From: CAZUGA01 sp964619885
GTDB taxonomy: Bacteria; Pseudomonadota; Gammaproteobacteria; Methylococcales; UBA1147
Reading direction: 5' to 3'
DNA length: 57,551 nucleotides
Assembly: GCA_964619885.1 (NCBI GenBank)
Contig: CAZUGA010000029.1
Span: 1-57,551 of the forward strand
The position numbers and the translations under genes are program-made. The notes below the pieces were generated by a model that was not told where the DNA came from, made no database searches, and saw only the letters and a program-made list of their open reading frames with translations. Shown here piece after piece: positions 16,265 to 25,276 of the stretch. Numbering within the stretch: position 1 is the first letter of the stretch; each line of letters opens with the position of its first letter.

Positions 16265-18421
16265 ATGGATGTCACATCAATAATAGAAGGGCTAAATGAG
16301 CCTCAGCGAGATGCAGTAACCACTGACTCCACTTCCGTATTGGTATTGGCTGGGGCAGGAAGCGGCAAAACTCGCGTCTTGGTACACCGTATCGCCTGGC
16401 TGATACAAGTCAAATCTGTATCGCCATTCGGAATTCTGGCCGTCACCTTTACCAATAAAGCCGCAACGGAAATGCGCGGGCGCGTCGAATCGTTGCTGGC
16501 ACAATCCGCCCAAGGCACGTGGATCGGAACATTTCACGGACTCGCTCACCGCATACTACGGCGCCATTTTGACGAAGCGGGGTTGCCGGACACCTTCCAG
16601 ATTCTAGACTCCGATGATCAATTCCGCGTGATTAAACGCGTACTGGCGTCACTTAATTTGGACGAATCACGCTGGCCCCCGCGGCAAATACAATGGTATA
16701 TCAATCAACAAAAGGACGAAGGGCGGCGCGCGAAACACCTGGTTGAAACCGCTGATCCCTATCAACGCCAAATGCTACGTGTTTATTTAGCCTACGAAGA
16801 AATTTGTCAACGATCAGGCTTGGTCGATTTTGCCGAACTATTGCTGCGGGCTCATGAAATCATACGCGATAACATTGCACTATTGGATCATTACCAGAAC
16901 CGTTTTCAGCATATATTGGTGGATGAGTTTCAGGACACGAACACGATTCAATACGCTTGGTTACAGTTATTGGCGGGAATTCGCGAAAATTTATTTGTCG
17001 TAGGCGATGATGATCAATCCATTTACGGTTGGCGTGGCGCAAAAGTCGAAAACTTATATAGCTTTAGAAAAGATTTTCCTAATCACAGCTTGGTAAGATT
17101 GGAACAAAATTACCGATCAACTGGTAACATTTTAACTGCAGCTAACGCGTTGATCGATAAAAATGACGGCCGTTTGGGCAAGCAGTTGTGGACCCAAGAC
17201 GGTGACGGCGAGCCAATCGACCTGTATGCAGCCTTCAACGAATTGGACGAAGCCAACTATGTCATTGAGAGGATTCGTCAATGGAGTAATGAAGGTAACT
17301 CCTGTGCCGATGTGGCAATTTTATATCGATCTAACGCTCAATCACGCGTATTCGAAGAAAAATTAATCGCCAGTGGAGTTCCGTATCAGGTTTATGGTGG
17401 ATTACGCTTTTTCGATCGCGCAGAGATTAAAAACGCACTCGCCTATATGCGGTTGTTAGCCAACCGGGCTGACGATACTTCATTCGAACGCGTGGCAAAC
17501 GTACCGACCCGTGGTATCGGAACACGCACAATGGATTTGGTGCGAAATATGGCACGCCAACAGCAGATCCCTTTGTGGCAAGCTGCATCCAATTTGCTGA
17601 CAGAACAGAGTCTGACTGCACGGGCCGCTAATGCACTAGCACGATTTTTAGCGTTGATAGACCAAATATCGGATCAATGCGCGGATCAATCTCTAGCCAA
17701 CCAAACACAGTTGACCGTAGAACAGAGCGGTTTGATCGACCATTACGAAAAGGAAAAAAGTGAAAAGGCTGAGGCCCGCGTAGAAAATCTGAAGGAACTG
17801 GTTAACGCAGCGCGGCAATTCGAATTCGACGGTGACAACGAAGAAAACTTAAGTGACCGAGATTTGTTTTTGGCGCACGCCGCGCTGGAATCCGGTGAAA
17901 CCCAAGGCGACAGTTTCGAGGCCTGCGTTCAACTAATGACTCTGCATTCGGCGAAAGGTCTGGAATTTCCATTGGTATTTATGGTGGGTATGGAAGAAGG
18001 ACTATTCCCCGGACAACGTTCGCTGGAAGACATAGGACGCCTGGAAGAAGAGCGCAGGCTGTGTTATGTAGGCATGACCCGAGCCATGCAAAAACTCAAT
18101 CTAGTCTACGCCGAATCACGTAGGCTTTACGGCCGAGAAACCTTCCCCCGTGCTTCGAGATTTTTGCGCGAAATTCCGGCCGCGCAGATGCAAGAAGTTA
18201 GGCTTCGCAGTAAGATTACGCGGCCGGTCGCTAATTCGTCGACGTCAGAATACTCTGAATCGGGCTTGAAATTAGGGCAACGCGTACAACACGCGAAATT
18301 CGGAGAAGGTGTCGTATTGCAAAATGAAGGTGATGGTGGGCAGGCCAGGGTGCAGATAAATTTTGAAAAATCAGGCGTTAAATGGTTGATGGTTGCTTAT
18401 GCCAATCTACATTCAATTTAA
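16265..18421 (+). CDS. uvrD: DNA helicase II UvrD
   Basis: UvrD unwinds DNA 3'-5' in nucleotide excision and mismatch repair. The 718 residues match the E. coli length (720). Motifs: LNEPQRDAV (Q), LAGAGSGKTRVL (Walker A), VTFTNKAATEMRGRV, GTFHGLAHRILRRH, ILVDEFQDTNTIQYAWL (Walker B), VVGDDDQSIYGWRGA, RLEQNYRST, MTLHSAKGLEFPLVFMVGMEEGLFP and EEERRLCYVGMTRA. EFQDT and YGWRGA separate it from Rep at 3129. The C-terminal RVQHAKFGEGVVLQNEG domain is the Tudor-like UvrD tail that binds RNA polymerase in other species. It is transcribed alone. Confidence 0.96.
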   Translation: MDVTSIIEGLNEPQRDAVTTDSTSVLVLAGAGSGKTRVLVHRIAWLIQVKSVSPFGILAVTFTNKAATEMRGRVESLLAQSAQGTWIGTFHGLAHRILRRHFDEAGLPDTFQILDSDDQFRVIKRVLASLNLDESRWPPRQIQWYINQQKDEGRRAKHLVETADPYQRQMLRVYLAYEEICQRSGLVDFAELLLRAHEIIRDNIALLDHYQNRFQHILVDEFQDTNTIQYAWLQLLAGIRENLFVVGDDDQSIYGWRGAKVENLYSFRKDFPNHSLVRLEQNYRSTGNILTAANALIDKNDGRLGKQLWTQDGDGEPIDLYAAFNELDEANYVIERIRQWSNEGNSCADVAILYRSNAQSRVFEEKLIASGVPYQVYGGLRFFDRAEIKNALAYMRLLANRADDTSFERVANVPTRGIGTRTMDLVRNMARQQQIPLWQAASNLLTEQSLTARAANALARFLALIDQISDQCADQSLANQTQLTVEQSGLIDHYEKEKSEKAEARVENLKELVNAARQFEFDGDNEENLSDRDLFLAHAALESGETQGDSFEACVQLMTLHSAKGLEFPLVFMVGMEEGLFPGQRSLEDIGRLEEERRLCYVGMTRAMQKLNLVYAESRRLYGRETFPRASRFLREIPAAQMQEVRLRSKITRPVANSSTSEYSESGLKLGQRVQHAKFGEGVVLQNEGDGGQARVQINFEKSGVKWLMVAYANLHSI

Positions 18422-18472
18422 TATGACAATATTACAAAACATGTAACATCAACAACCTACACCTAAACCAAT

Positions 18473-18670
18473 TTAAAGTTTATTGACCAAGCGATAAACC
18501 GCGATTAATACGCCAAATCCGATATACATCCCGAGCAAAGCGATCAAAATAAGCACCGCGACATTGACGGTTATAACACCATTTGCAGACATATAGATCG
18601 TTATTCCAACAAGAAACAAAAATAACACTCCATAGCTTGCTGCCATTTTCAATGTGTGGTGTGCTTTCAT
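18473..18670 (-). CDS. Small two-helix membrane protein
   Basis: AAAGG lies eight bases before the ATG at 18670; a longer frame from 18697 is less likely. The 65 residues are MKAHHTLKMAASYGVLFLFLVGITIYMSANGV followed by a second hydrophobic helix (VNVAVLILIALLGMYIGFGVLIAV) and YRLVNKL. No family is recognised. It is convergent with uvrD. Confidence 0.5.
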   Translation of the reverse strand: MKAHHTLKMAASYGVLFLFLVGITIYMSANGVITVNVAVLILIALLGMYIGFGVLIAVYRLVNKL

Positions 18671-18829
18671 AAGGATAACCTTTAAAATTCTTGGCAAACC
18701 GAGGCCAATTCAGTCCCGACATGCGGGGCCTTGGCCCTCGCCCTCCTGCGCGGTAATTTTCAAATACTGCAACGGTATCAAATTTCGATACTATATCAAA
18801 TACATCCGAAGTTAATCCGCTATACAAAC

Positions 18830-19483
18830 ATGGAATATCTGTCAAAGTTACAAAGTCTGTTAGGACTCATCGCATTTCCACTGATCGCATGGACATTGAG
18901 CGAACAGCGTAAGCCGATAGATTTTAGACCCTTAATAATCGGTATAGTGCTACAACTGGTACTAGCAACATTATTATTGCATGTTGAATGGTTCCAAAAA
19001 TTTCTCCTTCTTTTAAACGATACCGTCTCAACGCTGGAGAACGCTACAATCGCTGGCACAACTCTGGTTTTCGGCTATCTCGGTGGTGGCGAACTGCCGT
19101 TCGTCGAGACAGAAACAGCTAACAGTTATATTCTGGGCTTACGCGCTTTAACGTTGATTATTCTAATCAGCGCGTTGACCAGCTTGTTGTCATACTGGAG
19201 GATACTCCCCTGGATTATCGGCAAATTATCTCAGCTTCTCGAAAACCCCCTCCCACTCAAATTTATTCAATCGACAACCGGCAAACTGGAATTATACGAT
19301 CTTCAGGAGGATCCAAACGAATTGACCGATTTATCCGAAATCCGCGTCGCGGATGCGGAGCGTCTTAAAGGTCTGTTTTCTGGATGGCTTAATAGTACGC
19401 GCCGAATTAGCGACCCCCAAAACAATGGCGATTTTAACCCTGAAGTTTTGAGGCGTCTAAAAGCATTGGGTTATATCCAATAA
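18830..19483 (+). CDS. Chimeric ORF: CNT nucleoside-transporter N-terminus joined to a sulfatase C-terminus
   Basis: Residues 1 to about 140 (from the ATG at 18830) look like the first part of a concentrative nucleoside transporter (NupC type): EYLSKLQSLLGLIAFPLIAW, RKPIDFRPLIIGIVLQLVLA, TIAGTTLVFGYLGGGELPF and LRALTLIILISALTSLLSYWRILPWII. The remaining residues are the C-terminal end of a sulfatase: TGKLELYDLQEDPNELTDLS, then FNPEVLRRLKALGYIQ. The junction (about 19245-19265) is in frame. Neither half is complete: transporters of this kind have about 400 residues, and the sulfatase active site is absent. A deletion between two genes is the simplest explanation. Transport is unlikely to survive; expression is unknown. 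No strong ribosome site is seen. Confidence 0.7.
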   Translation: MEYLSKLQSLLGLIAFPLIAWTLSEQRKPIDFRPLIIGIVLQLVLATLLLHVEWFQKFLLLLNDTVSTLENATIAGTTLVFGYLGGGELPFVETETANSYILGLRALTLIILISALTSLLSYWRILPWIIGKLSQLLENPLPLKFIQSTTGKLELYDLQEDPNELTDLSEIRVADAERLKGLFSGWLNSTRRISDPQNNGDFNPEVLRRLKALGYIQ

Positions 19484-19571
19484 TAAAAGTTAGAGCTTGA
19501 ATGCACTGTAGGCTGCAAACACCTTGAAATCTGCCTAACCAATAGCTGGAAAGTATCGGAACCGAACGCTA

Positions 19572-20573
19572 TCAATACACTTCGAGGTCTTTTCCCGAAA
19601 CGACTCTGCCTGAATACAACGCACGAATTTCCGACAACAACTTTTCGTCCGGAATAGTGGTAACTTGGTGATACAAAATCAGCAATTTAGGCTTTGCTAG
19701 GGCAGCGATTTTAGCGAGCTCAATCGTTGAGGTATGGAAATTTTTCATATATTTCGCCCAGTTAGGACTACGGTTTTTCCAACGTTCAAGTTCTGCAGCA
19801 GAGTAAACCTCATGTATTAACACGTCACAACCCGAACAATTTTCAATGATAGATTGACTAGGCCTACAATCCCCGGAAAAAACAATGCTCCTGTCTGGTG
19901 TATTAAATCTAAAACCGAATGCCTGGGGCCACGATCCATGGCTTACCGAAAAGGCATTTACACTAATATTCTCATCCTCAAAAACCTCACCCGCTTCAAT
20001 TTCATGCACCTCGACGCGAAACCCTATTTGGTTGGCCTGCTCCAGTCCTTCTGTCCTAATTTTAATATCTTCTTTGTACGCGGAGAGTATATGTTCGGTC
20101 ATATCCTTCAACCCTTTTGGTCCGTAGACTTGTAATGGCGAATCTCTACCCAACACCCAAGGAGAAAAAATAAGATCAGGATACCCAACGGTATGGTCAG
20201 AATGTAAATGAGTCAAAAATGCAGTTTTCAGATTACGCGCTCGAAGTTCAAATATCCCATTATCGGATGCTGCAGCAGCCCGGCGCACTATGCCTGGTCC
20301 AAAATCCACGATATAAGGTTTACCGTTGACGACAACGGCAACAGATGGCCCCGACCGATGCGGGTCCGCATTCGGTGTCCCGGTACCAAGCAACACTATC
20401 CGAGAGGCTTTAGGTGAAGGTAATTCCAGGAGATCAACAGCGGAGACATAGATGAAGATACAACTGGTGCAAAGAAACAAAACACTGAGAATGACTCTAC
20501 CAAACATTTTTGATAATAAGAAACTATATAGGCGTAAACCTGTTGCTCTTGGCGAATATAGGTTATTGGACAT
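19572..20573 (-). CDS. Membrane-anchored metallo-beta-lactamase-fold hydrolase
   Basis: After an N-terminal hydrophobic helix (MFGRVILSVLFLCTSCIFIYVSAV) comes a full MBL domain: RIVLLGTGTPNADPHRSGPS, LTHLHSDHTVGYPDLI (the H-x-H-x-D-H metal site), FSVSHGSWPQAFGFRF, IVFSGDCRPSQ (metal Asp), LIHEVYS and a late His in NFHTST. The GTGTP opening is shared with RNase Z-type and arylsulfatase-type enzymes. The anchor suggests a periplasmic enzyme rather than a tRNA-processing one. The ATG at 20573 overlaps the end of the enolase-superfamily gene by 11 bases, implying coupled translation; the ATG at 20507 is an alternative. Substrate unknown. Confidence 0.8.
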   Translation of the reverse strand: MSNNLYSPRATGLRLYSFLLSKMFGRVILSVLFLCTSCIFIYVSAVDLLELPSPKASRIVLLGTGTPNADPHRSGPSVAVVVNGKPYIVDFGPGIVRRAAAASDNGIFELRARNLKTAFLTHLHSDHTVGYPDLIFSPWVLGRDSPLQVYGPKGLKDMTEHILSAYKEDIKIRTEGLEQANQIGFRVEVHEIEAGEVFEDENISVNAFSVSHGSWPQAFGFRFNTPDRSIVFSGDCRPSQSIIENCSGCDVLIHEVYSAAELERWKNRSPNWAKYMKNFHTSTIELAKIAALAKPKLLILYHQVTTIPDEKLLSEIRALYSGRVVSGKDLEVY

Positions 20574-21822
20574 CAAGTGACAAACCGAACCCTGGCGCAT
20601 CTGAAAGCTCCATAACTTCACCCGCCAATCTATAAGCCGAGAAATCGACATGTTCTACGCTACCAGGAATGCCTTCAACCATAATCATATTACCAACCCC
20701 GGCACCCAATTGAGCGGCATAAAAAGTACGAAGAGATGAGGCCCAAGTATGCGGTGAAGCAAGGATATTCTCTTGCTGAAGCATCGGCATTATTCGCCGC
20801 CAATTGGTAAACCCGACCAAATTCAGATCCAATAGGAATACATCGATCAGTTGTTCGGAGGCCAAGGAAAACAATAGTTCGATATGACGTTTTGTGAAGT
20901 AACCGAAACCGGGCATCAACTCTCCCTCTCCTTTATCGATTCGACCTTCGCCATCGGCAATCAATGCATTACAACCGATCTTGTACATGTGCTCGCGCAA
21001 CCGTAATAGTCCCTCCCTACCTTCCTGGAACGGTTCTTCTATCCAAAATAATTCACAATCCTTTACCGCAGTGAGATAAGTCAATAAATCCTGAACGGCA
21101 TATCCGTTATTCGCATCCACAAGTATTTTACAATTCGGAAATTGTTCGCGAACGGCCAAGGTTACTTCTATATCCCTTTGGATTCCTTCCAACCGGGGCA
21201 TCCATTTGTATCCGCGGCCTATCTTGAGTTTGAAAGCCCGATATCCTAAATCGTAATCTTGTTGGCAACCCGCATTGACCCTTGCGATCCCCAAAGATTT
21301 GTCTTCAAATTCCAAATCGTCAAAATAATTTTCACCACTGTAAATTGGTATCCCTCGTGGTCCTTGTTCCCCAAGCAAAGTATAAACCGGTAAATTGAGA
21401 ATATTGCCAACAAGATCATACATCGGCTGGTCTAGTTGAATCGCATGATTCAACGTGCCAGTTTCTATATCGAACAACTCGGCCACCGGAATTCCTACAA
21501 ATTTCTGCAAGGACTCATCAGGCCAATATGACTGAGCCCACCCTTTGACGCCTTTATCTGTAGTTAGAATGTGTATTTTTCTGAGGCCACCCTGACCAAC
21601 CGATATATTTCTTGCGTTTCGGCCCACCGGGCGGACGTATTTGTTAGACAATATTCGAGACTCAATTTTGGATAGTCGATGTTCGGAAAGTTCTCGCGCC
21701 GCCGCCGTTTTATCGAAAATTGTGATTTCGGTTGTTTGTAACCGGGGCTCATAATGGCAACTGTTTAACCCTAGACCTGCTATGGATACTGCCAGGGACT
21801 GAGCAAATTTACGCCGATTCAT
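20563..21822 (-). CDS. Exported mandelate racemase/enolase-superfamily protein
   Basis: The N-terminus MNRRKFAQSLAVSIAGLGLNSC combines twin Arg with a lipobox-like LNSC (Cys22), so export and lipidation are likely. The enolase-superfamily catalytic set is visible: YRAFKLKIGRG (Lys198 and Lys200), ILVDANNGY (Asp236), FWIEEPF (Glu262/263), IADGEG (third metal-ligand region) and ASPHTW (His). The K-x-K plus His arrangement resembles mandelate racemase-type dehydratases or epimerases. Export of such an enzyme is unusual. It shares an operon with the MBL gene downstream; the upstream 76-aa frame abuts its start. Confidence 0.82.
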   Translation of the reverse strand: MNRRKFAQSLAVSIAGLGLNSCHYEPRLQTTEITIFDKTAAARELSEHRLSKIESRILSNKYVRPVGRNARNISVGQGGLRKIHILTTDKGVKGWAQSYWPDESLQKFVGIPVAELFDIETGTLNHAIQLDQPMYDLVGNILNLPVYTLLGEQGPRGIPIYSGENYFDDLEFEDKSLGIARVNAGCQQDYDLGYRAFKLKIGRGYKWMPRLEGIQRDIEVTLAVREQFPNCKILVDANNGYAVQDLLTYLTAVKDCELFWIEEPFQEGREGLLRLREHMYKIGCNALIADGEGRIDKGEGELMPGFGYFTKRHIELLFSLASEQLIDVFLLDLNLVGFTNWRRIMPMLQQENILASPHTWASSLRTFYAAQLGAGVGNMIMVEGIPGSVEHVDFSAYRLAGEVMELSDAPGFGLSLDVQ

Positions 21823-22053
21823 TTACTTTATTAACGAATTATCTGTAGGCAAGTAGTCAGAGTAGAGTATCAGGATTTTTTCGATGCTGTAATAGGCGAG
21901 TAAAAATCTAATCAGCGTCGTCAGGATCGACTCGTCGTATTGGAAATAAATTGAATTAAAATCCTTCCGGCACTTCGAAGGTAACAGTTTGTCAATACCT
22001 ATATCTTCTCTGGTTAGCAGTGTTAAAATTTCTTTTCGTACTAAAATTTCCAC
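21823..22053 (-). CDS. Possible small upstream ORF of the enolase-superfamily operon
   Basis: A 76-codon frame (GTG start at 22053) whose stop codon directly touches the next ATG. It is rich in Ile and Leu and has no recognisable motif. No ribosome site is evident. The zero-gap junction is the only support for its reality; it may be a chance frame. Confidence 0.25.
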   Translation of the reverse strand: MEILVRKEILTLLTREDIGIDKLLPSKCRKDFNSIYFQYDESILTTLIRFLLAYYSIEKILILYSDYLPTDNSLIK

Positions 22054-22235
22054 TATTCGTCTTACATTCCGAGACTAGCTGGCTAAAATTGAATCAGGTT
22101 GTGGTTAGGTCGAAACCGCTACCGTCGTAGCTTTTATTTTAATAAAGAAATTTTTGATCAGATAGTCTCCAACATAACTTTTGAATCGCCCGCTCGATCC
22201 CATTTCTTGAGGTCGATACAAGCTAATTATGCTCA

Positions 22236-24323
22236 ATGAATACTGATAACAAGACCCAAAGCGTTATTACCAAACCTGTCTTATTGGTCTGCATTGCTTC
22301 AGGGGTAATGGTTGCTGTTCTGGAATTTTTTATTGCATCCATTTTGGGAGAAACCACACTAACATTACCGTGGACGCTCCCGGTATCCATATTGTTAGCC
22401 AGTATTCTGTATTGGACAATATACGGGGCAATATGGCTAGGCATTATACCGATAATGCGATTACTGAAATTGCAAACCGTGCCAAGCGCTATCGCTTTAG
22501 CCTTGTCGTTGGGCCTGTCAATAATTTTGTACTCTACTGGTTTAATAAGCTTTGACAAGCTTATTGCGTTTTACCAAGCCTATCCAACCCGCGCATCAGT
22601 GCTGGCGATTTTACTATTAAGCATCTGGTTTACGGTGTTGTTCATTTCGAGCTATTTCATCACGAAACTTATTTACGATTCTGGCCATAGAAACATCGCC
22701 GCTCGCGTTATTATTTTAGGTTTCTTTCTGATCTTAGGCATCTTCCTGTTAGCCTTAGAAGAAATTGTTCTCGGTACCGGCAAAATCGGCCTAAGGGTTA
22801 CTGGGTTGGCAGTTGTATTCAGCATTGGCGCAACCACCTGGTATTTAAGGCACGCTAATCAGCTGAATATTCAGATTAAGATTGTGTACAGCCTGGTCGC
22901 CGTATTCACTGCAATAGGACTTTATTATCTGACAAGCGCCACGTCGATCATCCAAACCGAGTACAAGGGGGAAAATTCGTCCAAAAAAATTCGAAAAGTT
23001 TTATTATTGACAATTGACACCCTGCGGCGTGATGCAATTTCGTCTTACCAGGGCAAAGTCCCAACGCCGAATCTAGATTTTCTCGCTGCAGATTCGATTG
23101 TTTTCAACCAAGCTTTTAGCCCTGCTCCGTGGACCAAACCCGCAATGGTTTCAATTATGACGGGACTTTCTCCGTGCGTGCATCAATCTGTAGATTTTTA
23201 CGGCGTCGTTCCGGAAAATTTTCCACTTTTGTCGGAAAGACTCAGCGCTGTCGGGTATACAACAGGCAGCGTCGGGTACAATTTTTTTCTGTCGTCTAAA
23301 CCGGAAGGGAAGGGACTTCAAAAAGGCATTTCCGATGATATTTTTCTACCCAGAAAAAACCGCCTAGATACTATCGGAATGAAACTGCTTGCCAAATTGT
23401 ATCCGTTCGAAACCGGCAAAAATGCAACTACTGATGATATAACGACTAATGCCCTAAATTGGCTGCAAACCCATAAGGATGAAGATTTTTTCCTATGGGT
23501 GCACTATTTTGACCCGCACATCCCATACATGCCGCCAAAAGGTTTTTTACCGAAAGCAACTCCGCACCCTCGGTTTGGGACCTCCTACTGGCACCATGCC
23601 AATCCTGCGGGTTCGTCTAGCTGGATTTTCGATTCCGACGAAGTCGAGTGGGTCAAACAGTTGTACTTGAGCGAAGTACGTTACGTAGACGACCGGATCG
23701 GAAAATTACTCGATCGAATGAAAGAATTGGGCATCTATGATGAAACCTTGGTCGTAATGAGCAGCGATCACGGCGAAGAATTTATGGAACACTTCGGCAT
23801 GGATCATGGTCATTCTCTGTATAACGAACTCCTGGCTGTACCGCTAACCATCAAACTTCCTGGGTCGACAAAAAAGGGTTCGGTAAAATCGCAAGTACAA
23901 ACAACCGCTATTACTCCTACCATCCTTGATCTGACCGGTGTTCCCTACGATTCATCGTTATTTACCGCGGGTTCCTTGACCCCATACTGGAATCAAGACA
24001 TGACCGTACAACCAGAACCGATCTATAGTACTGGAATATATCTAGGTGAAAATGGCGAATCGATCATTTTCGACGACAAAAAATATATTCGCTTTTTATA
24101 TACTGGGCGGGAAGAACTATACGAACTAGATAATGACCCCGGAGAAACTAAAAACAGGATATCCAGCTTAGAAGAATCTGCGATAAACGCCAGAAAAATT
24201 TTAGGTACACTAAATAGCCAATGTGAAGTGCTTCAACAACACTACAAACATGGGGATAGTGCGGAAATAGAAATCGATCAACAAACCCGAGAATCTTTAA
24301 AATCCTTGGGATATATGCGCTAA
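22236..24323 (+). CDS. Membrane-bound sulfatase-like hydrolase with Thr at the formylglycine position
   Basis: Residues 1 to about 235 hold roughly seven hydrophobic helices. Residues 253-695 are a periplasmic sulfatase/alkaline-phosphatase-type domain: KVLLLTIDTLRRDA (Asp261), then PAPWTKPAMVSIMTG, HYFDPHIPY, SSDHGEEFMEHFGMDHGHS and ELYELDNDPGETKN. In sulfatases the nucleophile comes from C/S-x-P-x-R. Here the aligned text is T300-K-P-A-M, so neither the formylglycine Cys nor the Arg is present. A Thr nucleophile, as in phosphoethanolamine transferases, is possible. The layout of a membrane domain before this domain also recalls EptA-like transferases, though the sequence is closer to sulfatases. 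It ends LKSLGYMR. It is divergent from the enolase operon and convergent with the next cluster. Confidence 0.85.
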   Translation: MNTDNKTQSVITKPVLLVCIASGVMVAVLEFFIASILGETTLTLPWTLPVSILLASILYWTIYGAIWLGIIPIMRLLKLQTVPSAIALALSLGLSIILYSTGLISFDKLIAFYQAYPTRASVLAILLLSIWFTVLFISSYFITKLIYDSGHRNIAARVIILGFFLILGIFLLALEEIVLGTGKIGLRVTGLAVVFSIGATTWYLRHANQLNIQIKIVYSLVAVFTAIGLYYLTSATSIIQTEYKGENSSKKIRKVLLLTIDTLRRDAISSYQGKVPTPNLDFLAADSIVFNQAFSPAPWTKPAMVSIMTGLSPCVHQSVDFYGVVPENFPLLSERLSAVGYTTGSVGYNFFLSSKPEGKGLQKGISDDIFLPRKNRLDTIGMKLLAKLYPFETGKNATTDDITTNALNWLQTHKDEDFFLWVHYFDPHIPYMPPKGFLPKATPHPRFGTSYWHHANPAGSSSWIFDSDEVEWVKQLYLSEVRYVDDRIGKLLDRMKELGIYDETLVVMSSDHGEEFMEHFGMDHGHSLYNELLAVPLTIKLPGSTKKGSVKSQVQTTAITPTILDLTGVPYDSSLFTAGSLTPYWNQDMTVQPEPIYSTGIYLGENGESIIFDDKKYIRFLYTGREELYELDNDPGETKNRISSLEESAINARKILGTLNSQCEVLQQHYKHGDSAEIEIDQQTRESLKSLGYMR

Positions 24324-24438
24324 ATCAATGCGTATTTATTACGAGTTTCCGATTAGCATAAATCGTTTTATCGCGGGCAATAATACTGCAAAGAGCCGTT
24401 CGATCAAATGGCTACAATTTTTCTGTAGCAAATAATTA

Positions 24439-25263
24439 CTAAAAAGTCACTCCGAAAAATCCTCGCATCACAAAGCCCAAAATCAACGTATACAGAACCA
24501 GCAACCAGGATGCGCTAGACAGTCCTGCAAATTCAGCTCGCGCTCTAGGATAGGTTACTTCAATTTCGGAAACCGTCAAATTTGCATCCAGAGTAGGCTC
24601 AATCGGGTACCCTATACTGCGTATATCATTGGCTCTATAAACCGTCGGCGACAGGGGTAATGCCCCTTGGTCGATGACCAATTGCTTTTCTATCGATTGG
24701 TCATCGATGGTTACGACCGCCTGATAGGTTCCAGCTTTCTCAGCACGAATACGCCACAAAATTTCCTTGCTATCGTCAATTCTCATCGCCGGTGTTGTCT
24801 TGACTAGGCCGTCTGGAAGTTCCAATATCGATTTGACATCGTAAATCGGTATCTCCGAATCTACAGTCACGGAAAGAATGAGCTGTTTACCTATATCCAA
24901 GCTTTTAAATGCAAATCTACTTTCAACCTGGACCAGAATAAGAATAAATGGAATGATCATCACCGCCATGGGCAGCAGGGCATACCCCAAATACGCTGCG
25001 GTATGGCGAAGAATCTTCTTTTCCGCCCCCAAAGTTACACCAAGGTCATCCTTGAATAAACGCATTTCAAGTAAATAGGCTTTTATTTTGTCTTTATTAA
25101 GCTGAATTCCCTCTTGATTCGAACTGTATTTAAAAACCAGCAGACTCATTATCGTTGCCGGAACCGCGAGTACGAAAATTTGCCATTCCGGAGATAACCC
25201 GCTGAACGGCCAGAGTAATAAATCAAACAAAAAGTTTGAAAATTGATTTAGAGTTGACCACAT
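24439..25263 (-). CDS. Oxa1/EMC3 (DUF106)-like membrane protein
   Basis: The 274-aa protein has a hydrophobic helix at about 28-45 (WQIFVLAVPATIMSLLVFKY), a basic cytosolic stretch (NKDKIKAYLLEMRLFKDDLGV), a second helix (GYALLPMAVMIIPFILILVQV), a beta-rich periplasmic domain of about 130 residues, and a C-terminal helix (SWLLVLYTLILGFVMRGFFG). The first half resembles the EMC3/TMCO1/DUF106 branch of the Oxa1/YidC insertase superfamily. The resemblance is by eye and moderate. It is the last gene of the AlkP cluster, 13 bases after the 64-aa gene, so a job in membrane placement of the cluster's products is a reasonable guess. Confidence 0.6.
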   Translation of the reverse strand: MWSTLNQFSNFLFDLLLWPFSGLSPEWQIFVLAVPATIMSLLVFKYSSNQEGIQLNKDKIKAYLLEMRLFKDDLGVTLGAEKKILRHTAAYLGYALLPMAVMIIPFILILVQVESRFAFKSLDIGKQLILSVTVDSEIPIYDVKSILELPDGLVKTTPAMRIDDSKEILWRIRAEKAGTYQAVVTIDDQSIEKQLVIDQGALPLSPTVYRANDIRSIGYPIEPTLDANLTVSEIEVTYPRARAEFAGLSSASWLLVLYTLILGFVMRGFFGVTF

Positions 25264-25276
25264 AATCTAAAATTAC

